Assembly (NCBI GenBank): GCA_964431655.1
Contig: CAYSKJ010000175.1
Coordinates: forward strand, 1-6,556
Length of the DNA: 6,556 nucleotides
Origin: CAYMEV01 sp964431655 [NCBI: uncultured bacterium]
GTDB taxonomy: Bacteria > CAYMEV01
Direction: 5' to 3'
The notes beneath the pieces were generated by a model. It worked only from the letters and a program-made list of their open reading frames with translations. It ran no database searches and was not told the DNA's origin. The translations under genes were made by a program, and so were the position numbers. Positions 6,499 to 6,556 of this stretch are shown here, in pieces (position 1 is the first letter of the stretch; every line of letters begins with the position of its first letter).

Positions 6499-6556
6499 AT
6501 CCCGATTATACCATTCATAATGACAGCATCCTGGAATAAACAAGTTCCCTGTTAAT

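Noticed and set aside
6499-6556. Terminator after the helicase gene
   Set aside because: Only a 4-bp AACA/TGTT pairing is visible, with no T run; the end of the window may cut off the true signal.

Overview
The window looks like a chromosomal segment of a moderately AT-rich Gram-negative bacterium. LpxC (lipid A synthesis) implies an outer membrane with lipopolysaccharide. The other genes are an NtrY-type sensor kinase with a DUF4390 partner and a DeaD-type RNA helicase with a DbpA-like C-terminal domain. The mix recalls Spirochaetota or the former Deltaproteobacteria, but this is an impression and no marker here settles the phylum. I see no mobile element, phage gene, CRISPR array, tRNA or rRNA.

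Layout. (1) Positions 1-758, + strand: a conserved-type protein of unknown function with a low-complexity N-terminal half and a helical-repeat C-terminal half; its frame is open to the window edge, so it may start upstream. (2) Positions 764-3545, - strand: a two-gene operon, first a secreted DUF4390 protein, then a 742-residue NtrY-like membrane histidine kinase. The two overlap by 11 bases, and the operon ends at a hairpin terminator shared with the 3' end of gene 1. (3) Positions 3546-3781: a divergent regulatory region with a near-consensus sigma-54 promoter facing lpxC and an 18-bp palindrome about 140 bp upstream of its predicted start. (4) Positions 3782-4690, +: lpxC, complete, with all catalytic residues. 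(5) Positions 4691-4911: a spacer holding a candidate sigma-70 promoter and a leader of about 116 nt. (6) Positions 4912-6498, +: a complete DEAD-box RNA helicase. (7) Positions 6499-6556: no recognisable feature.

The main point of interest is the divergent region. An NtrY-type kinase normally signals to an NtrC/NtrX-type regulator that activates sigma-54 RNA polymerase. Here the kinase operon lacks its response regulator, while the neighbouring lpxC carries what looks like a sigma-54 promoter with an enhancer-like palindrome at the usual distance. The inferred but unproven model is envelope sensing by the kinase coupled to sigma-54-dependent transcription of the first committed step of lipid A synthesis.
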